A stretch of DNA of 17,424 nucleotides from CAJXTB01 sp047626195 (lineage in GTDB: Bacteria; Myxococcota_A; UBA796; GCA-2862545): contig JBLHSN010000097.1 of NCBI GenBank assembly GCA_047626195.1, forward strand, positions 1 to 17,424. The letters are read 5' to 3'. The notes beneath the pieces are model-generated. The model was not told the origin of the DNA, did no database searches, and saw only the letters and a list, made by a program, of their open reading frames with translations. Shown piece by piece: positions 1 to 7,396 of the stretch; the first letter of the stretch is position 1; each line of letters starts with the position of its first letter. Made by a program: the position numbers and the translations under genes.

Positions 1-134
1 CATTGGCCGTGACCGTACCTGGCGTGGCCACATCCGTAGGGCGTCAGCGCGCCAAACAGGTGGAACTCGGCGCCAGTCTCGTGCTTCTTGTAGGACTGCT
101 CACAATGAGTGTGATGACCTGGGTGACCGCATGA
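1..134 (+). CDS. C-terminal end of a membrane protein (partial)
   Basis: An open frame enters from the left edge and stops at the TGA at 132-134. The visible 43 residues include a basic stretch (VGRQRAK), then a long hydrophobic segment rich in Leu, Val and Gly that is almost certainly a transmembrane helix, and end in MTWVTA. The stop overlaps the ATG of the next gene in an ATGA arrangement, so the two are probably translated from one mRNA. Too little is present to name a family; an integral membrane enzyme such as a lipid-head-group transferase would fit the context, but that is only a guess. Confidence 0.6.
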   Translation, partial: LAVTVPGVATSVGRQRAKQVELGASLVLLVGLLTMSVMTWVTA

Positions 135-2701
135 CCGCCGGCGTTTGGACACAGGCGGCTCTCGTTGCAACGACCGACGACCCACCCATTGGAGGCAAGG
201 CACGAGGACTGACATCGTTGGCGCGCTTGGGGCTTCCGGTTCCGTCCTTTGTGGCCTTAGATGCGACGGCGGTCACCCTTCCGCTGTCGCCCGAGGTCAA
301 GCAGGCGATTGCCTCCCAGCTGACGGCTTGGGGAGACGTTCCCGTCGCTGTTCGGTCCTCCGCCGCGGCTGAGGATGGTGTGCAAGCCTCGTGGGCAGGC
401 CAGTTTGAGACCGTGTTGGGTGCGGTTGGTCTGGACGCTGTTGAAGCGGCCATCAAGACCTGCGTTGCCGGAGCGACGTCCGAGCGAGTGCTCGCCTATG
501 CAGACATGCACGGCCTGCAGACGGGCGCGATGGCCATCGTCCTACAAAAGCTCGCTCCTGGCACGGCGAGTGGCGTGGTGTTCAGCCGCGACCCACAAGA
601 CCCCGAACGCACACTCATCAGCGTGGGATTGGGGCTTGGAGAAGGCGTTGTCCAGGGGCTCGTCTCTGCAGACACCGTTCATGTGAATGACGCCGGCGTC
701 GTCAGTACTGTGGTCGCACACAAAGACAGCGCTGTTCGGATGGTCGACGGAACCCCGCAGGAGGTGTCGGTCGAGACCGGTCAAGATGACCCAGCACTGA
801 CCGATGTCTTGGCCCGTACCCTGTACGACTACAGCCGGACGCTTGAGCGCGAGCTGGGCTGCCCGCAAGACGTCGAGTTCACCGTGGTGGACGGGCGTGT
901 GGTGTTGCTCCAGACGCGTCCGATTACCGTCCCGATACCTGTTGGGCAGCGCTTGCTGTGGGACAACTCGAACATTGTCGAGAGCTACAGCGGCGTCACG
1001 TCTCCGCTGACCTTTAGCTTCGCCAGTCGTGCCTACACCATCGTCTACCAGCTGTTCTGCGGCGTCATGGGCGTCAAGCCGAGCGTCATTCGTGAAAACG
1101 AACCGATGTTCAAGCGGATGATCGGCCTCATCAACGGGCGCATCTACTACAATCTCAATGCGTGGTACCGCCTGATTCAGTTGCTTCCAGCGTACAACTT
1201 CAATCGCGGCGCCATGGAGACCATGATGGGCGTCTCCGAGGTGGCCAGCGACGACGATGCTGGAGCCTCACAAGCGCGCTGGGTTGCTGGTCTTGAGGTT
1301 GGCCGTTTGGTCTTCCGACTTGGTGGACGGCTCTTTCGCCTGCGACGGGATGCGGAACGGTTCCGCGAGAAAGTGGCTACCGCCCTGCGCGAAGGCAAGG
1401 CCATGGGCATTGCAGAGATGCGCGCCGACGCTTTGCTCCGTCACTACGAGACCATCGAGCGTGAGCTGCTGTGGGCGTGGACACCGCCGCTCGTCAACGA
1501 CTTCTTCTGCATGATTTTCTACAAGCTGCTCGAGAAGCGCTGCCAAGAAATCACCGGAGATCCCAAGACTCAGCTTCACAACGAGCTGATTGCAGGCGAA
1601 GATTTGGCCAGTGCGGCCCCAGCCAAAGACCTGTTGGCGTTGGCGCACTACTCCGCCCGCGTGCCCGAGCTCTCCGAGGCTCTCCTGTCAGGAGCAGAGG
1701 ACACGGCCATCTTGTCGCGACTGCGCAAGGATATTGGCTTTGAAGAACGATTCTCGGCCTGGCTTGCGGCCTTCGGTGACCGCAGCCCAGATGAGTTGAA
1801 GCTTGAATCGCCCACTCTCGACGACACCCCGGAGTTCATTCTCGGCACGCTCAAGGCGTTCGCCCGTGACCCCGGTGCTGTCCGCGAGTTTGGTGTGGTT
1901 GAGAAGGAGACGCGGCGAAAGGCCGAGGCACGCTTGGCAACGGTCATTCCAGGCGGGCTCAAGGGGCGTCTGTTCCGATTCACTCTGGGACAAGCCCGAG
2001 CACGGATAACCATGCGAGAGGCCTTGCGATTTGACCGGACCCGGGTGTTTGGTCATGTCCGCCGCATCTTCCGCGCCTTCGGCAATCGCTACGTCGAAGC
2101 TGGGGTTCTAGATACCCGTGATGACATCTTCTACCTGACGGTCGATGAAGTCTTAGGCTTTGCCAGGGGAACGGCTGTGTCGACGAACCTACGGGGCCTG
2201 GTCGGTCTGCGACGTGTTGAGTTCGATGCCCACGCTGAGGCGACACCGCCGGACGAACGCTTCTGGACCTGGGGAGCCGTGCACATTGCCAACCGCTTCC
2301 AGCGCAAGAAAGAGGCGACCGCGATTGAGCTCGACGGCGACGCGCTGGTCGGCACTGCCTGCAGTCCTGGCATCGTCATTGGAATCGCCCGTGTGGTGAC
2401 GGATCCGCGTAAGACACCAGACCTCAACGGCGGAATTCTGGTGGCGCATCGTACGGATCCAGGCTGGGTTCCGCTTTACCCAACCGCGAGTGCCATCTTG
2501 GTTGAACGTGGGTCGTTGCTGTCTCACTCGGCCGTGGTCGCGCGAGAATTGGGCCTGCCCGCTGTGGTGGGTGCGCGGGGGTTGTTGGACTGGGTGAAAG
2601 ACGGCGAGCGGATTGGCCTCGACGGTTCTACCGGACGCATTTGGAAGGAGCCTCTAGGTGACGAGGAGCCGGAAGGGAACAAGGAGTCGCAAGGTGAGTG
2701 A
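131..2701 (+). CDS. PEP-synthase/rifampicin-phosphotransferase-like ATP-dependent phosphotransferase
   Basis: 856 residues in three parts. The N-terminal ATP-grasp (PPDK-type) domain, about 1-275, shows GGKARGL with Lys23, AVRSSAAAED with Arg75, GVVFSRDP near 148-154 and the closing DVEF...LLQTRPIT motif (Glu249, Gln261, Arg263). A poorly conserved helical middle, about 276-745, would bind the acceptor. The swivelling phospho-His domain at the C-terminus contains LLSHSAVVARELGLPAVVG with His799 as the phospho-carrier. The protein ends about 57 residues after that histidine, so it lacks the C-terminal PEP/pyruvate TIM barrel of true PEP synthase. Domain order and length match rifampicin phosphotransferase, which converts ATP, acceptor and water to AMP, phosphate and a phospho-acceptor. 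The start at 131 overlaps the upstream stop, and the end overlaps the next gene. The natural acceptor is unknown; rifamycin resistance is possible, but a cellular substrate handled by the neighbouring genes seems likelier. Confidence 0.85.
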   Translation: MTAGVWTQAALVATTDDPPIGGKARGLTSLARLGLPVPSFVALDATAVTLPLSPEVKQAIASQLTAWGDVPVAVRSSAAAEDGVQASWAGQFETVLGAVGLDAVEAAIKTCVAGATSERVLAYADMHGLQTGAMAIVLQKLAPGTASGVVFSRDPQDPERTLISVGLGLGEGVVQGLVSADTVHVNDAGVVSTVVAHKDSAVRMVDGTPQEVSVETGQDDPALTDVLARTLYDYSRTLERELGCPQDVEFTVVDGRVVLLQTRPITVPIPVGQRLLWDNSNIVESYSGVTSPLTFSFASRAYTIVYQLFCGVMGVKPSVIRENEPMFKRMIGLINGRIYYNLNAWYRLIQLLPAYNFNRGAMETMMGVSEVASDDDAGASQARWVAGLEVGRLVFRLGGRLFRLRRDAERFREKVATALREGKAMGIAEMRADALLRHYETIERELLWAWTPPLVNDFFCMIFYKLLEKRCQEITGDPKTQLHNELIAGEDLASAAPAKDLLALAHYSARVPELSEALLSGAEDTAILSRLRKDIGFEERFSAWLAAFGDRSPDELKLESPTLDDTPEFILGTLKAFARDPGAVREFGVVEKETRRKAEARLATVIPGGLKGRLFRFTLGQARARITMREALRFDRTRVFGHVRRIFRAFGNRYVEAGVLDTRDDIFYLTVDEVLGFARGTAVSTNLRGLVGLRRVEFDAHAEATPPDERFWTWGAVHIANRFQRKKEATAIELDGDALVGTACSPGIVIGIARVVTDPRKTPDLNGGILVAHRTDPGWVPLYPTASAILVERGSLLSHSAVVARELGLPAVVGARGLLDWVKDGERIGLDGSTGRIWKEPLGDEEPEGNKESQGE
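2681..2686 (+). promoter_or_regulatory. Ribosome binding site fixing the GTG start at 2694
   Basis: AAGGAG lies seven bases before the GTG at 2694, inside the end of the previous gene. It favours 2694 over the in-frame upstream GTG at 2658, whose extra residues (TRSRKGTRSRK) are basic, low-complexity and not part of the conserved fold. Confidence 0.6.
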
Positions 2702-3782
2702 CGCGACGGTAACGCTGGCCAAACGCCTTAACTACGCTCAGTGTTGGGAAGATACACGCATCTTGCTCGAGGCCACTCGGCCAAAAGAAGGGGAATGCGT
2801 ATTGTCCATCGCGAGTGCGGGAGACAACGCCATTGCCTTGGCCATGACCGGGGCGCAGGTGGATGCTGTGGACGTCTCTGAGCCTCAGTTGGCGCTTGTC
2901 GCATTGAAGCTCTCGGGGCACCATCTGTCCTATGGTGACTTTCGGGGTTTGATGGGTCTACAGACCGGCGTGGACGCGTTGCGCGCGTACCGACTCGTCC
3001 GCGAACACTTGCCCGAGTTTGCCCTGCGCTACTGGGACGACAACGAGGATATGTTGCTGGCTGGCGTACTCTCCCAAGGCCGCTTTGAACGCTATCTAAG
3101 CATGTTTGGGCAGCGCATTTTGCCGGCCATTCATCGCAACAAGACCACGATGCGTTGGTTCGAGCTCGAGTCGGTTGATGACCGGCGTCGCTATTGGAAG
3201 CGCTGGAACAACCTTCGTTGGCGAGCCCTCTTCCGCGTATTTTTCAGCCAGCGGGTGATGGCGGCTCGCGGACGTAGCCCCGAGCAGTTTCAGCATGTCA
3301 ACGGGGGTATCGGTGGGGCTCTGATGGCACGGACCCAGCGCGTTCTGACCGAGCTCGACCCCCGCGACAACGGGTACTTGCAGTGGATTCTGACGGGTGC
3401 CTACCTGCGGCCAGAGTGTGAGCCTGCGTACTTACGTCCGGAAGGGCATGCACAGCTGGGTGAGGTCAGTAGGCGTATCGAGCTGGTCCACACCGACCTG
3501 ACGTCGCATATGAAGACCAAGGCGGACGGACACTACTCGGCCTTTAATTTGTCGGACGTGCCCGAGTATCTGGACCTTGGCACCACCGAAGAGCTCCTCG
3601 CAGAGTGCGCCCGTACGGGCCGTTCCGGCGCTCGAATTGCCTACTGGAACCTGTTCGTGCCCCGCTGCCGCCCCGCATCGCTCGCGGACCAGATCGACCG
3701 ACACCCGGACATTGGCTTGGCCCTGTACGCGCAAGACCGCTCCTTCTTCTATGGTGCGTTCCAAGTGGAGGAAGTCCGATGA
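2694..3782 (+). CDS. BtaA-like (DUF3419) SAM-dependent 3-amino-3-carboxypropyl transferase
   Basis: About 362 residues. The N-terminal RLNYAQCWEDTRILLEA block and the SAM-binding loop LSIASAGDNAIAL (about residues 37-49), followed by VDAVDVSEPQLALV, are hallmarks of DUF3419. That family includes BtaA, which moves the 3-amino-3-carboxypropyl group of S-adenosylmethionine to the free hydroxyl of diacylglycerol as the first step of betaine-lipid synthesis. The C-terminal ARIAYWNLFVPR is also typical. The enzyme should act at the inner face of the cytoplasmic membrane. The start is taken as GTG 2694 with a good ribosome site; it overlaps the upstream stop by eight bases, and the stop overlaps the exporter start (ATGA). 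No BtaB-type N-methyltransferase is visible in the window, so the product may be an unmethylated lipid or a different acceptor. Family assignment is firm; the exact substrate is inferred. Confidence 0.87.
   Translation: MSDATVTLAKRLNYAQCWEDTRILLEATRPKEGECVLSIASAGDNAIALAMTGAQVDAVDVSEPQLALVALKLSGHHLSYGDFRGLMGLQTGVDALRAYRLVREHLPEFALRYWDDNEDMLLAGVLSQGRFERYLSMFGQRILPAIHRNKTTMRWFELESVDDRRRYWKRWNNLRWRALFRVFFSQRVMAARGRSPEQFQHVNGGIGGALMARTQRVLTELDPRDNGYLQWILTGAYLRPECEPAYLRPEGHAQLGEVSRRIELVHTDLTSHMKTKADGHYSAFNLSDVPEYLDLGTTEELLAECARTGRSGARIAYWNLFVPRCRPASLADQIDRHPDIGLALYAQDRSFFYGAFQVEEVR
3767..3771 (+). promoter_or_regulatory. Ribosome binding site fixing the ATG start at 3779
   Basis: GGAGG, seven bases before ATG 3779, lies within the end of the BtaA-like gene. 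It supports the short start of the exporter over any start further up in the same open frame, where the extra residues only translate the overlapping upstream gene in another frame. Confidence 0.6.
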
Positions 3783-6052
3783 ACGCGCTGGCGCTGACCT
3801 GGGTCTCGGCTGTCGACCGACTGCGATGGCCATTGGTGGCGCTGATTGGCGTGCTGGTGGTCATCTGTGCGGGTCTGGCCACGCGTGTAGGCGTCGACAA
3901 TGCCGTCGATGTCTGGTTCGTCCAAGGCGACCCGGCGCTCACCGCGTACCACGAGTTCCAAGACCGCTACGGCAATGACGAAGTGGTCGCCCTAGCCGTT
4001 CACTCACCCGACGGAGTCCTGGGCGTAGACGGCTGGAACCGGATCCATAGTTTGTCGGCCGCGGCACAGTCGGTGGACGGTATTGCTGAGGTGGTCTCGG
4101 TGTCGCACCTGTCGCATGTGCGCACGGATGACCTATGGGAGCCGGTTGCTGGAGAAGCGCCGCCGTTCGTCATTGGCCCGCTCATGGATGCGCTGCCCAC
4201 GACCGCTGTCCAGGCGGAGCGTTTGGCGGCCCGCGTCATGGAAGACCCGCTGGTTCGTGGTCGCTTGGTCAGTTCGGACGGAAAGACGGCGTTGGTCGTC
4301 GCTCGAATGCAGGCGACCGACGACATTGATGCGGTGCGTGACCAAGTACTCGACCGTCTGAATTCCGCGGTGACAAGTGCTAATGGTGGGCGCGTTCCTT
4401 CCGCGGGTGTGGGCGTTGTGTTCTCGGCGCTCAACGTGGCCAGCACCCAAGATGCCGGGCTCATTGGCGGCCTGTCATACGTGCTGATTGCGGTGCTTCT
4501 GGCTCTGATGTTCCGCCGGGCTGGTCCGGTGTTGCTGACGTTGGCCGTTGTGATGTGCAGCGTCATCATCACCTTTGGTGCCTACGGTGCCATGGGACGT
4601 GACCTGAACATGGTCACCATGGCGTTGCCGACATTGATTCTGATCATCGGCGTGGCCGACTGCGTGCACATGCTGCATCGAGTCGCAGAGAGTACCGAGA
4701 CGGATGGGGCTGAAAAGGTTCGCGCTGGTGTGGCTTCAGTGCTTTGGCCTTGTCTGTTTGCGACGCTGACGACGGCTGCTGGCTTCGCCGCCCTCGGAAC
4801 TGCCAAGATGCAAGTGGTGCGTGACCTTGGCTGGTTCGCCGCACTCGGTGTGGTGTGCGCCTTCGTCATCACCTTGGTGTTCGTGTTGGCGTTTGGGCGG
4901 TTGTCGTTCATGCAGCCCCGTCCACGGGCGGGTCTGGGAATGTCCGGGGTCCTGAACTGGGTCGCCAACCTGGCCATTACCCGCGCCCCCCAAGTACTCG
5001 GCGTTGCCGCGCTGACGGTACTCATTGGTGCCTGGGGCGTATCCAAGCTCCAGGTCGATACCTACAGCATCGACTACTTCTACGCGTCGCATCCGGTGCG
5101 CCTCGACTCCGCGAGTATCGAGCACAACGTGGGGCCGTACACCCCACTTGAGTTCACCGTACGCGGCGAAGACCTGCGCACACCCCAAGCCATGGGTGCC
5201 ATTGCCGACTGGCAGGACGCCATGGCCGCACAGCCCGACATTGGCTGGACACGGTCTGCGGCAGACGTCATTCGCCGGCTCAACCAAGTGCTAACCGATG
5301 GTGCTCCCGAGTCCTTTGTCGTACCGGATGACGCCGGACGCTTGGAAGAGTCGCTGTTCCTGTACGAGTCCGACCCCGATGGCGACCTGCATGACTTGGT
5401 CGATGACGACTGGACGGAGGCTCGCGTCACCGTTGGCATTCCCATGCTGTCGGCCCAAGGGTTTGATGAGGTCATCGACCGTCTGGTCGGTCTGCCCGAA
5501 GCACCGGCCGGTCTAGAGGTGACGCCCGCAGGCTATCTTCCGCTGTACGTGACCATGATGGACTACGTGGTCCGCAGCCAGGTGACGTCGTTTGTAGCCG
5601 CTTTCGTTGTCATCTTCGCTTTGCTGGCACTGCTGTTCCGCTCGCTGCGAATGGCCTTATTGGCCCTGCCCGCGAATCTCCTGCCGTTGTTCATGACGCT
5701 TGGACTGATGGGAGCGAGTGGCATCCGCTTAGATGTCGCTACGGTGACCATTGCCGCGTTGGTTCTCGGCCTTGTGGTCGACGACACCACGCACTTTCTG
5801 TTCCGCTTCCGAACGCGCCTGCGCGAAGGCGTGACCCACGAACAAGCTGTTCGCGACACGCTCAGCAGCACTGGTGTGGCCATGACCACCACCAGTCTGG
5901 TGCTCATCGTTGGATTCAGCGTGCTTGGTTTGGCGACGGTCAAGTCTGTCGCCTACTTCGGCGTGTTGTCGGCAGCGGCCATGTGCAGCGCGTTGGTCGC
6001 AGACTTGGTGGTCATGCCGGCTTTGTTGGTGACGCTGAAGCCGAAGCTGTAG
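3779..6052 (+). CDS. RND superfamily (MMPL/SSD-type) exporter
   Basis: 757 residues from ATG 3779. The layout is the classic two-fold RND plan: a first membrane helix at about 17-37, a soluble extracytoplasmic domain to about 225, a bundle of helices to about 390, then the same again with a second soluble domain and the last helices from about 600 to the end. Each half carries the acidic proton-relay motif in the helix after the loop: GVADCVHML with Asp294, and GLVVDDTTHF with Asp668. Such single-gene MMPL/HpnN-type pumps move lipids and other hydrophobic molecules across the inner membrane using the proton gradient. It is the last gene of the cassette, with an ATGA overlap to the BtaA-like gene, so its cargo may be the product of the preceding enzymes. 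No membrane-fusion or outer-membrane partner gene is present here. Confidence 0.88.
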   Translation: MNALALTWVSAVDRLRWPLVALIGVLVVICAGLATRVGVDNAVDVWFVQGDPALTAYHEFQDRYGNDEVVALAVHSPDGVLGVDGWNRIHSLSAAAQSVDGIAEVVSVSHLSHVRTDDLWEPVAGEAPPFVIGPLMDALPTTAVQAERLAARVMEDPLVRGRLVSSDGKTALVVARMQATDDIDAVRDQVLDRLNSAVTSANGGRVPSAGVGVVFSALNVASTQDAGLIGGLSYVLIAVLLALMFRRAGPVLLTLAVVMCSVIITFGAYGAMGRDLNMVTMALPTLILIIGVADCVHMLHRVAESTETDGAEKVRAGVASVLWPCLFATLTTAAGFAALGTAKMQVVRDLGWFAALGVVCAFVITLVFVLAFGRLSFMQPRPRAGLGMSGVLNWVANLAITRAPQVLGVAALTVLIGAWGVSKLQVDTYSIDYFYASHPVRLDSASIEHNVGPYTPLEFTVRGEDLRTPQAMGAIADWQDAMAAQPDIGWTRSAADVIRRLNQVLTDGAPESFVVPDDAGRLEESLFLYESDPDGDLHDLVDDDWTEARVTVGIPMLSAQGFDEVIDRLVGLPEAPAGLEVTPAGYLPLYVTMMDYVVRSQVTSFVAAFVVIFALLALLFRSLRMALLALPANLLPLFMTLGLMGASGIRLDVATVTIAALVLGLVVDDTTHFLFRFRTRLREGVTHEQAVRDTLSSTGVAMTTTSLVLIVGFSVLGLATVKSVAYFGVLSAAAMCSALVADLVVMPALLVTLKPKL

Positions 6053-6064
6053 GGCAACATCGAT

Positions 6065-6109
6065 GCGTTGTACGCGACGTCAACGCGACAGCCATCCTCA
6101 ACGTTGAGG
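6065..6109. terminator. Inverted repeats at a convergent gene junction, possible terminator
   Basis: The exporter and the protease converge here with 45 bases between their stops. GCGTTG (6065-6070) pairs with CAACGC (6081-6086) around a ten-base loop. Just after it, CCTCAACGTTGAGG (6096-6109) is a perfect 14-base palindrome covering the protease stop codon. Neither is followed by a clear T run, so a classical intrinsic terminator is not shown; a bidirectional or protein-assisted stop is possible. Confidence 0.25.
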
Positions 6110-7300
6110 TTCGCCAACGTTGCTTCTTCGGCGCATCAGCGGCAGCAGTAGAAGCGGCAGCAGTAGCCAAATGGATGTTGGAGCGCTGTTGCAGGCGCAG
6201 CCACCACCTGTGGTTTCGTCTGTGTCGGTGTCTGGGTCCACGGGCTCGTCGAGCACAGTGTCTACCTGCACGCTCACTACGGCTTCGTCGGTGAGGTTGG
6301 GCTCGCCATCGTCAGTCAGGACGAGCGAGAAACTGTCGTCAGCGTTCACCTCGTCCATTGGGGTGTAGGTGGCTGACAGCCCCGCAATGGTCACAGTTCC
6401 ATGTTCCGGTGCAGTACCCACGGACAGGAGCAGCGCGTCCTCTTCAGGGTCAGTCGCAATGATGGCGAAGGTGACCGGGCCGGTGACGACTGTCTCGACG
6501 GTCCCCACGGTCAAAGACGGCGGCAGGTTGGGGTCTGGAAGGCCGTCACAGTCGGGTTCGTCTAGGGGGACGCCCGCTTGTTCCAAGATCCAGTCGAAGT
6601 CGGCGTCAATGCGGGTGTAGATACCGCCGTCACCACAGGGGCGGTTGCTGGGCAGAGCGCCGCGGGAGACGATGCCGGTCAGGAAGCGTTCATCGCCAAC
6701 CCATAGAAACAGCGGTCCGCCACTGTCTCCAAAACAACTGTCCAGCTGGTCGCCACCGGCAATGAGCTCGCCCCCTGGCAGAACGTCTACATTGCAGCCG
6801 CGGGTCGGGTTGTCGCAGTCCGCATCTACAATCGGAATGGTGACGTCGCGTAGCATGCCGTCGTTGTCGGTTCCAAAGCGGTTGTTCGCCCCATATCCAG
6901 CGACAACGGCGATACTCCCGTCGCCCAAGTGGTCCAGACGGCAGCCGAGAGCCAGTCTCGCCGGCGGCGTATTGACCGGGGTTGCGAGCCTGACCACGGC
7001 GAGGTCGAGGGTGTCTAGGTAGTCGGGGTAGACAAATACTTCCCGGACGACCGCGGTCTCGGCTTCGGTGTCATTCGAAGGATCGAGGGAGCCAATCACT
7101 ACATAGCTAAGGTCTGCTTGGCAGTGCCCGGCGGTCAGGACCACGTCGGGTGCGATGAGAACACCCGTGCAGGCGAAACCGGTCGTCTTGTACAGTGCCA
7201 CGACTTCAGGAATGTCGCCTGTCTCGGATAGCTCACCACCAATGATGGCGGCGGAACCTGAGGGCGGTGCAGCGAGTGCGGAGAGGGTGAGCCAGAGCAT
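6098..7300 (-). CDS. Secreted trypsin-like serine protease with MYXO-CTERM-type anchor
   Basis: 400 residues. A short signal peptide (1-18) is followed directly by IIGG at 19-22, the usual mature N-terminus of chymotrypsin-family (S1) proteases. The triad is complete: His59 in LTAGHC, Asp99 in DLAVVRL, Ser193 in GDSGGP. Asp187, six residues before the serine, sits at the base of the specificity pocket and predicts cleavage after Arg or Lys. A beta-sandwich, cadherin/Ig-like domain follows at about 260-346, then an Asp/Thr-rich linker. The tail is GGGCAC, a Leu-rich helix (about 378-389) and MRRRS, as in MYXO-CTERM sorting signals processed by myxosortases. The enzyme is thus expected to be exported and displayed on the surface or released. 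The ATG at 7300 has an AAGGG sequence several bases upstream. It is transcribed divergently from recQ and is probably monocistronic. Confidence 0.9.
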   Translation of the reverse strand: MLWLTLSALAAPPSGSAAIIGGELSETGDIPEVVALYKTTGFACTGVLIAPDVVLTAGHCQADLSYVVIGSLDPSNDTEAETAVVREVFVYPDYLDTLDLAVVRLATPVNTPPARLALGCRLDHLGDGSIAVVAGYGANNRFGTDNDGMLRDVTIPIVDADCDNPTRGCNVDVLPGGELIAGGDQLDSCFGDSGGPLFLWVGDERFLTGIVSRGALPSNRPCGDGGIYTRIDADFDWILEQAGVPLDEPDCDGLPDPNLPPSLTVGTVETVVTGPVTFAIIATDPEEDALLLSVGTAPEHGTVTIAGLSATYTPMDEVNADDSFSLVLTDDGEPNLTDEAVVSVQVDTVLDEPVDPDTDTDETTGGGCACNSAPTSIWLLLPLLLLPLMRRRSNVGEPQR

Positions 7301-7396
7301 GCACTACCCTTGCCTTGGTAGAGCCCGACCGGCAATCCGTAGAGGGAAGACGCAACACCTCTGGCCAGCGGTGGATCAGCGCCATAGTCGCGTGGC
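7301..7396. promoter_or_regulatory. Divergent promoter region between protease and recQ
   Basis: These 96 bases separate two divergent start codons, so both promoters should lie here. The protease side has an AAGGG ribosome site. The recQ side has no recognisable ribosome site; CATAGT at 7383-7388 lies at a distance that would suit a -10 element of a leaderless or nearly leaderless recQ transcript. I see no convincing -35 box or operator. Confidence 0.35.

Noticed and set aside
2658..2693. Upstream GTG start for the BtaA-like gene
   Set aside because: It adds only a basic low-complexity stretch and lacks the good ribosome site seen before GTG 2694.
4000..4572. 190-residue minus-strand open frame inside the exporter gene
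   Set aside because: Ser/Thr/Arg-rich shadow of a membrane protein gene; the plus-strand product is clearly an RND pump.
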